A DNA stretch of 64,000 nucleotides from Paraburkholderia tropica (GTDB lineage Bacteria; Pseudomonadota; Gammaproteobacteria; Burkholderiales; Burkholderiaceae), in assembly GCF_914484835.1 (NCBI RefSeq), contig NZ_CAJZAR010000070.1, forward strand, positions 1 to 64,000, written 5' to 3'. The translations under genes were made by a program, and so were the position numbers. Below, piece after piece: positions 51,430 to 59,620 of the stretch. How positions within the stretch are numbered: position 1 is the first letter of the stretch; each line of letters starts with the position of its first letter. The notes under the pieces are model-generated. The model had not been told where the DNA came from and ran no database searches. It was given only the letters and a program-made list of their open reading frames with translations.

Positions 51430-53247
51430 TCAACCTGACGAGCGGAGTTGCTGATGTCGTCGACCAGCAGGCGGAAAAATTCTGTCCGGACACGGGCCTT
51501 CCCACTGAAATCCAATTCGCCACAACCTTATCGTATCCATAATCCCGCTCGAGGTTAGCCCATCGGGAACTCCGCGACGACGCACATCCTCGAGCAATAC
51601 CGTTAGGCGATGGTACTCAATTCCCGAGAGTCCCTTGATTTCACAGAAGTTCAGCGCACCTCCCGAACGCTGCGAAAATGCCCACAACAACCGTCGTAGA
51701 TAGAAATGCCATGCCGACTCGGCGAACTCCTCTAGCGCCGACGATAGCGCAGGAAATGCGATTGGATCAGCCAGTGCTCCTCGCCTCCAACCTATACTCA
51801 TCAACAACCGATTGCGTGTACCCTTTTGCGGGCGCTGAGGTGACTCGAAAAATTCCACCGAACTGCGCCGCAGACTCTCCGCCAAAGCGTCGTCTTCCGC
51901 GTGCGCGCTTCGCTTCTTGCCCGGCCGAATTCGTTCACAGAGATCCCGCGAAGCGATGACTTTTTCAAGTCGAGATAGAGCCTGTGGGTCGCGTCTGACC
52001 AATCGCTTCATCAAGCCATAGTGACGTTGCCACAGTGCGTCAACGTCGCAACCTGGAATTTGCCTCGAAGCGTCGAGTAACGTTGCCATGATCACTTGAC
52101 AACCCGATCGGTCGCTTATCGACGACCCTCGATTCATATGCGGGGATCGGCCCGCAACGGCAGCAGGGCGACTGCCCGCAGCACTATAGTGTGCGAGAAA
52201 GTCTTCGTCGGTTTCAAAAAGGAAGTGCGAGAGGAGAAGGTGGCGCCCAAGAGGCACCTCCCAGCAAACGCTCCCAACGAGAATATGGAACCACCCTGAA
52301 GTACGCCCTAAGCGACGTGCAGGATCGATCCGTGCGATTTGATCGCCCCCCCAGAAAGACAGAAGTTCGCGCTCAAGGACAATGCGGTCAACTTGGTTCT
52401 TCTTCGAGATGCCGAGCTCGATCAATCTCCTTCTGTACATATCCCGAAGCGCATACCTTGAGATAGGCGTGAAGTCTGCTTCCAGCAAACGCCGAGCAAA
52501 CTGCGCAAATCGATGCAGCTTAGAATCTTGCCATTCCGTTTCGCCGCATGCGTGAAATTCGTTAAGCCTTACGCGGCATGCAGAGCATCCCGTCCAAGGC
52601 GCAAGGACAAGATCATTCGGCCGCTCAAATGGGCAGCGGCAGGCGGGGCATCGATCGAAAAGCAAAGCGCCGTGCCGATCGCACACAGACACCCCCGGGA
52701 TCTGGTGCGCTAGCCTTATTGTTGGAGTACCGAAATCACGCAAATCGTCAGTAAGGCATTGTGGGCAGACACGCGTCCACCCTGATTCCGCCACAATACG
52801 TTTCGGCAATTGGCGTAGCGCAGCGTCCACGGCATGCAAACTTGTTACTTCAAAGCGTGCTCCATTGAACATTTCGAACAACGGGAACAGAGTACTCTGA
52901 CAAAGCAACCGGCGCATCACTTCGTGGGGCTCGCCCTTCAGCCGCACTAGTAGAGGTGACAAATAATATGGAATCCAAGATGTCAGCGCGAATGGACGTC
53001 TTTGAAAAAGCTCTTCGTAGGTCTGACCGGTCGTCGGGTGGCCGCTGGCGATGTGATAGCGCGACACCTGCGAAGCGAGGCTCTCCCCAACTATGGCCGG
53101 GGCGCATAGGGACGCCGACGTAAGGGAATTTTGGCGGTTATGTGCATTATCTTCACGCTCTGCATAAGCCTCAAATTCGGCTAGGGCGGGATGCCCAACC
53201 GAGGTACTAACTGCCCTCTTCAGATATCGCCCAGCAGAGGTATTCAT
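51430..53247 (-). CDS. second TniQ-family protein, convergent
   Basis: A 605-residue protein starting MNTSAGRYLKRAVSTSVGHP. ATG 53247 is preceded by AGGGGA at nine-base spacing. After a 45-residue leader comes the TniQ domain (GESLASQVSRYHIASGHPTTGQTYEELF) with a complete zinc module: Cys161, Cys164, His181, Cys189, His192, then a second CPACRCPF knuckle. The long C-terminal part is helical and has a terminal wHTH-like segment (CEIKGLSGIEYHRLTVLLEDVRRRGVPDGL). It is unrelated in sequence to the plus-strand TniQ beyond the domain core, so it probably directs insertion to a different target. Confidence 0.88.
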   Translation of the reverse strand: MNTSAGRYLKRAVSTSVGHPALAEFEAYAEREDNAHNRQNSLTSASLCAPAIVGESLASQVSRYHIASGHPTTGQTYEELFQRRPFALTSWIPYYLSPLLVRLKGEPHEVMRRLLCQSTLFPLFEMFNGARFEVTSLHAVDAALRQLPKRIVAESGWTRVCPQCLTDDLRDFGTPTIRLAHQIPGVSVCDRHGALLFDRCPACRCPFERPNDLVLAPWTGCSACRVRLNEFHACGETEWQDSKLHRFAQFARRLLEADFTPISRYALRDMYRRRLIELGISKKNQVDRIVLERELLSFWGGDQIARIDPARRLGRTSGWFHILVGSVCWEVPLGRHLLLSHFLFETDEDFLAHYSAAGSRPAAVAGRSPHMNRGSSISDRSGCQVIMATLLDASRQIPGCDVDALWQRHYGLMKRLVRRDPQALSRLEKVIASRDLCERIRPGKKRSAHAEDDALAESLRRSSVEFFESPQRPQKGTRNRLLMSIGWRRGALADPIAFPALSSALEEFAESAWHFYLRRLLWAFSQRSGGALNFCEIKGLSGIEYHRLTVLLEDVRRRGVPDGLTSSGIMDTIRLWRIGFQWEGPCPDRIFPPAGRRHQQLRSSG

Positions 53248-53696
53248 CTGACTCATTCCCCTACAGCGAATGATGTGTTGGGTCAATATAGGCCGTTATC
53301 TTTCGTTGTACCAGGAAAAATTGTTCCTTGTCACGAACCTAATCGACACCGTAAATCAAGAATCAGGTCAGCAAATCTGCACTACACGCGCAATGAATGA
53401 TCGACGCTCCCTGATCGCTCGCTGCTACACATGGTCGCCTGAAAACACGAAATCGCACGAAATTAAGGGTATCCGTCAAACCATGCATCCTGCACTTGCT
53501 CCAAGTACGGCTGTACAGGTCTGATACCTGTTAGTTCCTACACTCACCACCAGACGTAGGTTCACGCAGAACGGCTAGTTCGCCGCAATCAGCTTGTCGA
53601 CCGGAAACGAGAACGGCAGCCGCACGCTTGCACGGAATTTCGGTCGGCTACGACTGCCCCGTTACGTATCTGTTCGTTGGTCTCTGAAATGTGCCT
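53248..53696. other. intergenic region inside the transposon left arm
   Basis: About 450 bp. No repeats of CRISPR type and no supported gene. AT content rises near the tniQ promoter (53265-53330). The stretch ends at the 8-bp duplication at the IS66 left junction. Confidence 0.5.
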
Positions 53697-53757
53697 TCTC
53701 AACGTAAGCGGCTCGTCCCGGCCGTTATGGACGCTGGCTGAGGGCGACATCAAAGTG

Positions 53758-54192
53758 ATGTCCATCATTTCCGATCTGATGGGCATCACTTTGACACAGT
53801 CTGCAGAGAAGAAGCCGGGTACACGTACGGGGCGCCCGAATTACCCCCGCGAGCTTCGTGAGCGACTGGCAGCGCCCGCTTGTGAGCCGGGCGTATCAGT
53901 CGCAAAGCTGGCGAGGGAGAATGGCATCAACGCGAACATGCTGTTCACCTGGCGGCGGCGATATCTGGCCGATCAGCAAGCTCGATCTGCCGCGCTTATT
54001 CCGGTCGTACTGCCAAGCGACGCGCCGACGGAGGTCATCGCATCAGCCCCCGCGGAAGTGCAAGTGCAGAGCGCGAAGCCTGAACCACCTGTCGGCACGA
54101 TCGAGATCCGGATAGGTCGTGCGGTGGTTAAAGTAGACGGTCAGGTCGATGCCGATATGCTGCGGATCGTGCTGGGCAGTCTGCGCTCATGA
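53758..54192 (+). CDS. tnpA: IS66-family accessory protein TnpA
   Basis: A 144-residue protein with a helix-turn-helix of the transposase_8/IS66 OrfA type (RGRPNYPRELRERLAAPACEPGVSVAKLARENGINANMLFTWRRRYLAD). The C-terminal half includes GTIEIRIGRAVVKVDGQVDADMLRIVLGSLRS, the usual IS66 OrfA end. The start is ATG 53758 or GTG 53755. Its stop overlaps the tnpB start by four bases. Confidence 0.87.
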   Translation: MSIISDLMGITLTQSAEKKPGTRTGRPNYPRELRERLAAPACEPGVSVAKLARENGINANMLFTWRRRYLADQQARSAALIPVVLPSDAPTEVIASAPAEVQVQSAKPEPPVGTIEIRIGRAVVKVDGQVDADMLRIVLGSLRS

Positions 54193-54532
54193 TCTCCCTA
54201 CCGGCAGGCACGCGCATCTGGCTCGCTGCGGGCGTCACTGATATGCGATGCGGATTCCAGGGGTTGGCATCGAAGGTGCAAACCGCGCTTGAGGAGAATC
54301 CGCTGGGCGGCAACGTCTACATCTTCCGGGGCCGTCGCGGCGATCTGGTAAAGATTCTCTGGCTACGGAGGATGGAATCTGGCTGCTCGCCAAGCGGCTT
54401 GAACGGGGTCGTTTTATATGGCCCAAGGCGGACGGTGGCAAGGTCCATCTGAGCTCCGCACAACTGTCGATGCTGCTTGAGGGCATCGACTGGCGGCAGC
54501 CCCGCCGCACCGCCGCATTATCGATGTTGTAA
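54189..54532 (+). pseudogene. tnpB: IS66-family TnpB, frameshifted
   Basis: The first 58 codons give the normal sequence MISLPAGTRIWLAAGVTDMR to FRGRRGDLVKILW. After about 54364 the frame shifts. The normal continuation (TEDGIWLLAKRLERGRFIWP ... SAQLSMLLEGIDWRQPRR) is found in another frame and ends at TAA 54530-54532. The total length of 344 bp is one short of a multiple of three. TnpB is needed for most IS66 transposition, so this copy is probably immobile unless helped by another copy. Confidence 0.82.
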
Positions 54533-54562
54533 ACCGCGCGGCAGACTCGTAAACTACGGCGC

Positions 54563-56131
54563 ATGTCGAACGGCGCCGATCTCCCTGACGATATCGAACT
54601 GCTGAAGGCCTTGCTGGTCGAGGCCCGTAGTCTGCTTGCCGAACGCGATGTCGAGATTGAGCAGCTCAAGGCCCAGATCGACAAGCTCCGGCGTATGCAG
54701 TTCGGTCGCAAGTCCGAGCAGCTGCAGCGGCAAATCGAGACGCTCGAGACTCAACTTGAGGATCTGGCCGCCGGGCGCGGCGTAGCGGATGTGCAGCGTG
54801 CGCAGGCCCGTGGTGCAAACGCGTCCTCATCGAACGCAACGATGGACGAAGCGGCTTCGAAGCAAGCGCTTCCCGCACATCTGCCTCGCGAGGATCATGT
54901 ACTCGAGCCCGAGTCGAATTGCCCGGACTGCGGTCAACCAATGGGGGTGTTCGGCGAAGACTCATCCGAACAACTCGCCCGGGTTGCCGCGGCGTTCAAG
55001 GTCATTCGCACGATCCGGCGCAAGCTGGTTTGCCCGTGCTGCAGCACGATCGCGCAGCCGCCGATGCCGTGGCTGCCGATCGAGCGGAGCATCGCTCATC
55101 CGAGCTTGCTGGCAGACATCCTCGTCTCGAAGTATGCAGACCACCAGCCGCTGTACCGGCAATCGGCAATCGCGGCGCGCGACGGCGTGACGCTTGACCG
55201 GGCCAGCATGGGCCGCTGGGTTGGCCAGTGTGAGGCGCTGTGCGCCCCGCTAACAGAGGCGCTGCGCCGCTATACCGTGGCCGCTACCAGGCTGCACGCG
55301 GACGACACGCCGATCCCGGTGCTCTCACCGGGCAACAGGAAGACCCGCACCGGCCAGCTGTGGGTCTACGTGCGCGACGATCATCGCTCGGGCTCGACGC
55401 AACTGGCTTCGGTCTGGTTCGCGTACTCGCCGAACCGCCAAGGCATCCATCCTCAAACCCATCTCGCCAGCTTCAAAGGGATCCTGCAAGCGGATGCTTA
55501 TGCTGGCTTCGACGAATTGTTCCGCGATGGCTCGATACGCGAGGCTGCATGCCATGCCCACGCGAGGAGAAAGTTCTACGACATCCACGTGCGCACACCA
55601 TCTGACACAACACAGAAGGCACTCGAATATATCGGCAGGCTCTACGACATCGAGGCCTCCATTCGCGGCAGGCCTGCTACCGAACGGCTGCGAATACGGC
55701 AGGAGAAAGCCAGACCGCTGCTTCAGATCTACGAAGCGTGGCTAAGGGCAAAGCTCGAAACACTGTCGTCGAAGTCCGATACGGCCAAGGCGATCAACTA
55801 CACGCTGAACCAGTGGAGCGCCCTGACGTTGTATTGCGAAGACGGTACGCTCGAGATCGACAACAACATCGCGGAGAACGCGCTGCGTTGTGTAAGCTTG
55901 GGGCGGAAAAATTTTTTATTCGCTGGCTCAGACAGCGGTGGCGAACGGGCAGCCGCGATGTACGCATTGATTGGCACTTGCAGACTGAATGACATTGATC
56001 CGCGTGCCTACCTCGACTACGTGCTAACCCATATCGCCGGTCACAAAATCAATCGCATCGGCGATCTCTTGCCCTGGTGTGTGGCAGACAAACTGCACAA
56101 CCCAGGCAGTCCGCCAGACACTTCTACCTGA
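54563..56131 (+). CDS. tnpC: IS66-family DDE transposase TnpC
   Basis: A 522-residue transposase. An N-terminal leucine-rich coiled coil (DDIELLKALLVEARSLLAERDVEIEQLKAQIDKL) is followed by an IS66 zinc-finger region (NCPDCGQPMG...LVCPCCSTIAQPPMPWLPIERSIAHPSLLADILVSKYADHQPLYRQ). The DDE domain has the first Asp in RLHADDTPIPVL, the second in LQADAYAGFDEL and the Glu in EIDNNIAENALRCVSLGRKNFLF. Full length. A short tail of the gene survives in a second copy at 44327. Confidence 0.9.
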   Translation: MSNGADLPDDIELLKALLVEARSLLAERDVEIEQLKAQIDKLRRMQFGRKSEQLQRQIETLETQLEDLAAGRGVADVQRAQARGANASSSNATMDEAASKQALPAHLPREDHVLEPESNCPDCGQPMGVFGEDSSEQLARVAAAFKVIRTIRRKLVCPCCSTIAQPPMPWLPIERSIAHPSLLADILVSKYADHQPLYRQSAIAARDGVTLDRASMGRWVGQCEALCAPLTEALRRYTVAATRLHADDTPIPVLSPGNRKTRTGQLWVYVRDDHRSGSTQLASVWFAYSPNRQGIHPQTHLASFKGILQADAYAGFDELFRDGSIREAACHAHARRKFYDIHVRTPSDTTQKALEYIGRLYDIEASIRGRPATERLRIRQEKARPLLQIYEAWLRAKLETLSSKSDTAKAINYTLNQWSALTLYCEDGTLEIDNNIAENALRCVSLGRKNFLFAGSDSGGERAAAMYALIGTCRLNDIDPRAYLDYVLTHIAGHKINRIGDLLPWCVADKLHNPGSPPDTST

Positions 56132-56210
56132 CTGGCAGCTCCAGTTCAACATCATGCTTTACGCGCACGCGCATGGACGAACGGCCCAGCCGAGGCGCTT
56201 ACTCTCAACG

Positions 56211-56275
56211 ACAAACTCTATTGTCACAAAGACAGACACTATTGTCACAGCGACCAACATATTTGTAATTTGTCA
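56211..56275 (-). repeat. Tn7-like left end with TnsB-site-like repeats
   Basis: On the plus strand, TATTGTCAC occurs at 56219-56227 and 56240-56248, exactly 21 bp apart, each followed by a CA(A/G)(A/C)GAC-like stretch. Read inwards from the terminus on the minus strand this is TGACAAATTAC, then GCTGTGACAATAGTG, then CTTTGTGACAATAGAG. The terminus TGACAA abuts response-regulator sequence at 56276. The pattern matches the multiple TnsB sites of Tn7-like ends. Confidence 0.7.
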
Positions 56276-56659
56276 GCAACTGCCCGCCGGGAAGCAGTCG
56301 TAACCGAGCAGCACCGCCTTGACCACGCCGCACAACTCTTCCACGCCCCGGCTCTTGCTCACGTAGCCGTTCGCGCCCGCGATGCGCGTGTGGTTCGCCA
56401 TGACCTGCTCCGGCTTGGCCGACAGCACGATGACGCGCGTGGTGGCCTGCTTGGCGCGGATGCCGCGGATGACCGACAGGCCGTCGAGCTTCGGCAATTC
56501 GAGGTCGAGGATCACGAGGTCGGGTTGCAGGGTCTGGACGAGATGGAGGCCCTCTTCGCCGTCACCGCATTCACCCACGAGTGCATATTCGGTGTTCAGC
56601 ACGTTGGCGAGCATCTTGAGGACGATCGGATGATCGTCGATAACCACGATGCGCTTCAT
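56273..56659 (-). pseudogene. BvgA-like response regulator, truncated by the Tn7-like element
   Basis: The remaining 128 residues are a full receiver domain: IVVIDDHPIVLKMLANVL, phospho-Asp52 in LVILDLELPKLDG, RVIVLSAKPEQ and GYVSKSRGVEEL. They stop at GYDCFPAGSC. Family members continue with a linker and a LuxR-type helix-turn-helix of about 80 residues. Here the TGA of the transposon terminus ends the frame. The missing part is not in the window. The receiver could still be made, but not as a DNA-binding regulator. A start at 56671 (MEQKMKR) is an alternative. Confidence 0.82.
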
Positions 56660-56842
56660 TTTTTGTTCCATTTCTTTTTGGGGGCGTGAACCGGGCGTGC
56701 CTTGCGGCACAAACTCACAGACTGAACGACCCCCTCTTCTTTTTGTATAGGAAAGTTCCGAAAGGCCGCGCGTATCGATAAACGGGTTAACCCCTTGCGC
56801 GAGCGCATTGGATTTAACTAATGCGTGAATTAGACTGAAACG
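56660..56842. promoter_or_regulatory. divergent promoter region, response regulator / TetR operon
   Basis: About 180 bp between the truncated response regulator and the TetR gene. It includes an AT-richer part near 56740-56830 (tttttgtatagg...taactaatgcgtgaattag) that could carry promoters. No clear palindrome was found. Confidence 0.35.
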
Positions 56843-57637
56843 ATGAGCACGCGCGCCGTCACTGTCGGAGCCGCCACCGGAACAGCCGCAACGTCGGGCC
56901 GCGCCGCCGTGAAACCGCGCGGCCGGCGCCGCCACGACGCCGACCTCGACATGCGCGAGCGCCTGCTCGCCAGCGCCACGCAACTGTTCGCCGAACAGGG
57001 CATCGCCGCCACCACCATGGCGCAGATCGCCGCCGCAGCGGGCGTCACGTCGGCCATGGTCCATTACTACTTCACCAATCGCGAAAAGCTGCTCGACGCC
57101 GTGGTCGACGAGCGCATCGCGCGCTCGATCGCCTACGTGTGGAGCAGCGAAAACAGCGAGACCGGCGAGTCCGGTGAAATCGCCGCGCATCCGCAGGCGC
57201 TCGTGCAGGCGCTCGTCGAACGGCTGTTCGAAGTCACCGCGCAACTGCCGTGGCTGCCGCCGCTCTGGCTGCGCGAGATCGTCAACGAAGGCGGTCTGCT
57301 GCGCGAGCGCATGCTCAAGCGCCTGCCCATCGAGCAATTGCAGCGCTTCACCGCGCAGATCGGCGCGGCGCAGCAGGCGGGCGCCGTGAATCCCGACCTC
57401 GAAGCGCCGCTGCTGTTCATGTCGATTCTCGCGCTCGTCATGCTGCCGCTCGCGACTTCGAAGCTCTGGCAAAGCACGCGCGGGCTGCCGAAGGTCGAGC
57501 GCGAAGCGCTGCGCCGACACGTCACCGCCCTGCTCGCGGGCGCGATGCGCGTGCCGGAAGGCGCGCACCTCCGCCGCGATCGCACCGACACCGCCGCGCG
57601 CCCGCGCTCGCGGCGCACGCCGGGAGAATCCACGTGA
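56843..57637 (+). CDS. TetR-family transcriptional regulator
   Basis: A 264-residue regulator. A 30-residue basic leader precedes the TetR helix-turn-helix (MRERLLASATQLFAEQGIAATTMAQIAAAAGVTSAMVHYYFTNREKLLDAVVDERIA). The ligand domain follows (ALVQALVERLFEVTAQLPWLPPLWLREIVNEGGLLRERML), with a C-terminal basic tail. It overlaps the HlyD-family gene by four bases (GTGA) and so heads a five-gene efflux operon. It probably represses that operon until an inducer binds. The inducer is unknown. Confidence 0.9.
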   Translation: MSTRAVTVGAATGTAATSGRAAVKPRGRRRHDADLDMRERLLASATQLFAEQGIAATTMAQIAAAAGVTSAMVHYYFTNREKLLDAVVDERIARSIAYVWSSENSETGESGEIAAHPQALVQALVERLFEVTAQLPWLPPLWLREIVNEGGLLRERMLKRLPIEQLQRFTAQIGAAQQAGAVNPDLEAPLLFMSILALVMLPLATSKLWQSTRGLPKVEREALRRHVTALLAGAMRVPEGAHLRRDRTDTAARPRSRRTPGEST

Positions 57638-58635
57638 ACCCGCGAATCTCAACAGGCCATCGCCGCCCGGCACGCGGCGCGTTCCCCGCTCTCTTCGCGC
57701 TTGCCTCGCTTTCTGCGCTCGTCGCACTCTCGGCCTGTTCTCGCCACGAAACGCCGGTTTATCAGGGTTACGTCGAAGGCGAGTACGTCTATCTGGCCTC
57801 GTCGCAATCCGGCACGCTCACGGAACTCCACGTGCAGCGCGGCCAACAGGTCGACGCCGCCGCGCCGCTGTTCGCACTCGAATCCGTCGACGAAACCGCC
57901 GCCTTCGACGAAGCGCGTCATCGCCTCGTGGCCGCGCAGGCGCAGTTCGCCGATCTGCAGACGGGCAAGCGTCCGCCCGAAGTGCGCGTGACCGAGGCGC
58001 AGCTCGCGCAGGCCGAAGCCAACGCGCACAAGGCCGCACTCCAGCTCACGCGCGACGAGGCGCAATGGCGCGCGGGCGGCATCGCGCAGGCGCAGCTCGA
58101 CGACTCGCGCGCGCAGGCGGTCAGCACCGCCGCGCAAGTGCGCGAACTGCGCAATCAGGTGCGCGTCGCCAACCTGCCCGGCCGCTCGGCGCAGATCGAC
58201 GCGCAGGCCGCCGAGGTGAAGGCCGCGCAGGCCACGCTCGCGCAGGCGCAGTGGAAGCTCGACCAGAAGCGCGTGGCCGCGCCGCGCGCGGGGCTCGTCT
58301 ACGACACGCTCTATCGCGTCGGCGAATGGGTGCAGGCGGGCAGCCCGGTCGTGCAGATGCTGCCGCCGCAGAACGTGAAGCTGCGCTTTTTCGTGCCGGA
58401 AAGCGCGGTCGGCGCGCTCGCGCCGGGCCGCAAGATTCTGGTGCATTGCGACGGCTGCGCGGCCGACGTGCCCGCCACGCTCAGCTACGTGTCGAACGCT
58501 GCCGAGTACACGCCGCCCGTCATCTACAGCAACGAGAACCGCAGCAAGCTCGTGTTCATGATCGAGGCGCGCCCGAGCGCCGCCGATGCGCCCAAACTCC
58601 ATCCGGGCCAGCCGGTGGAAGTGCGGCTGCAGTGA
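57634..58635 (+). CDS. HlyD-family membrane-fusion (periplasmic adaptor) protein
   Basis: A 333-residue protein with a lipoprotein-like N-terminus (LSALVALSACSRHE). The biotinyl-lipoyl-like segment is VYQGYVEGEYVYLASSQSGTLTELHVQRGQQVDAAAPLFALE, followed by a long alpha-helical hairpin (EARHRLVAAQAQFADLQTGKRPPEVRVTEAQLAQAEANAHKAALQLTRDEAQWRAGG) and a beta-barrel end. It resembles the YbhG adaptor. It should link the ABC transporter of this operon to the NodT-like outer-membrane channel. GTG start at 57634 overlaps the TetR stop. Confidence 0.9.
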   Translation: MNPRISTGHRRPARGAFPALFALASLSALVALSACSRHETPVYQGYVEGEYVYLASSQSGTLTELHVQRGQQVDAAAPLFALESVDETAAFDEARHRLVAAQAQFADLQTGKRPPEVRVTEAQLAQAEANAHKAALQLTRDEAQWRAGGIAQAQLDDSRAQAVSTAAQVRELRNQVRVANLPGRSAQIDAQAAEVKAAQATLAQAQWKLDQKRVAAPRAGLVYDTLYRVGEWVQAGSPVVQMLPPQNVKLRFFVPESAVGALAPGRKILVHCDGCAADVPATLSYVSNAAEYTPPVIYSNENRSKLVFMIEARPSAADAPKLHPGQPVEVRLQ

Positions 58636-58642
58636 GGCGCGG

Positions 58643-59620
58643 ATGAATACGCCGATGAATACGCCGATGAACGCACCAACAAGCGACCCGGTCCGCTACG
58701 CCATCGATGTGCGCCATCTGAACAAGCGCTTCGGCGACAAGCACGTGGTCAACGACGTCTCGCTGCGCGTCGCGCCTGGCGAGATCTTCGGCTTTCTGGG
58801 GCCAAACGGCAGCGGCAAGACCACCTCGATCCGTCTCATGTGCGGCCTGCTCACGCCCGACTCGGGCGAAGGCACCTGCCTCGGCTACGACATCGTGCGC
58901 GAGAGCGCGCAGATCAAGCGGCGCGTCGGCTATATGACGCAGCGTTTTTCGTACTGGGACGATCTCACCATCCGCGAAAATCTCGACTTCGTCGCGCGCA
59001 TCTATCAGATGCCGAACCGCCGCGAAACCGTCGACCGCGCGCTCGAATCGCTCGGCCTCGCGAGCCGCGCGAGCCAGCTCACGGGCGCGCTCTCGGGCGG
59101 CTGGAAACAGCGCCTCGCGCTTGCGGCGTGCATGCTGCACGAGCCGCAACTGCTGCTGCTCGACGAACCCACCGCGGGCGTCGATCCCACCGCGCGCCGC
59201 GACTTCTGGGAAGAACTGCATCGCCTCGCCGCGCGCGGCATTTCGGTGCTCGTGAGCACGCACTACATGGACGAGGCCGAGCGCTGCCACAAGCTCGCCT
59301 ATATCGCCTACGGCAAGCTGCTCGCGCAGGGCACGGCCGCCGAGGTGATCGCATCGCAAGACCTCGAAACCTGGGCGATCCACGGCGACAAGCTCAGCGA
59401 ACTCTCCACGCAATTGCGCGCGCAGCAAGGCGTCGATCAGACGGTGGTGTTCGGCTCGTCGCTGCACGCGAGCGGACGCGATCACGCCGCGCTCGCCGCC
59501 GCCATCGAACACGCCGTCGCGGGCAAGCCGCTGCGCGCCGAACGCATCGACACGGGACTCGAAGACGTCTTCATCTACATGATGGGACATGCTCAGGATA
59601 ACTACGGAGGCACGCGATGA
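58643..59620 (+). CDS. ABC transporter ATP-binding protein
   Basis: A 325-residue ATPase starting MNTPMNTPMNAPTSDP. Walker A is GFLGPNGSGKTTSIRLM near 50-65, the signature is TGALSGGWKQRLALAACML, Walker B is LLLLDEPTAGVDPTARR, and the H-loop is STHYMDEAERCH. The C-terminal 90 residues are a YbhF-type extension. It powers export through the permease encoded next, whose start overlaps its stop (ATGA). Substrates of such YbhFSR-like pumps include cationic drugs; which apply here is unknown. Confidence 0.92.
   Translation: MNTPMNTPMNAPTSDPVRYAIDVRHLNKRFGDKHVVNDVSLRVAPGEIFGFLGPNGSGKTTSIRLMCGLLTPDSGEGTCLGYDIVRESAQIKRRVGYMTQRFSYWDDLTIRENLDFVARIYQMPNRRETVDRALESLGLASRASQLTGALSGGWKQRLALAACMLHEPQLLLLDEPTAGVDPTARRDFWEELHRLAARGISVLVSTHYMDEAERCHKLAYIAYGKLLAQGTAAEVIASQDLETWAIHGDKLSELSTQLRAQQGVDQTVVFGSSLHASGRDHAALAAAIEHAVAGKPLRAERIDTGLEDVFIYMMGHAQDNYGGTR

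Larger units (their letters stand above)
53705..56202 (+). mobile_element. IS66-family insertion sequence with 8-bp target duplication
   Basis: A 2.5-kb element. The ends are inverted repeats TAAGCGGCTCGTCCCGGCCG (left) and GTAAGCGCCTCGGCTGGGCCG-like (right, reverse complement). Direct repeats TCTCAACG lie at 53697-53704 and 56203-56210. Genes tnpA, tnpB (frameshifted) and tnpC are in the usual order. It has inserted in the left arm of the Tn7-like transposon, about 70 bp from its terminus. Confidence 0.88.
44900..56275 (+). mobile_element. Tn7-like transposon with two TniQ genes
   Basis: The unit runs from a worn right end (somewhere in 44870-45040) to the left terminus at 56275. It holds tnsA, tnsB, tnsC and a TnsD-type tniQ on the plus strand and a second tniQ convergent to them. 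The left terminus reads, on the minus strand, TGACAAATTACAAATATG and then two TGTGACAATA sites 21 bp apart. There is no cargo beyond an IS66 insertion (53705-56202), so the element is essentially the transposition core, about 8.9 kb without IS66. No 5-bp target duplication can be checked because the right end is damaged. Confidence 0.82.

Noticed and set aside
53248..53696. Possible CRISPR array or guide-RNA region near the second tniQ
   Set aside because: No repeated spacer-like units are present and no cas genes occur in the window.
56273..57727. A long minus-strand frame of 484 codons extending the response regulator upstream through the TetR gene
   Set aside because: It is the antisense of a good TetR gene in very GC-rich DNA, Arg- and Ala-rich and without domains; only the last 128 codons form a receiver.
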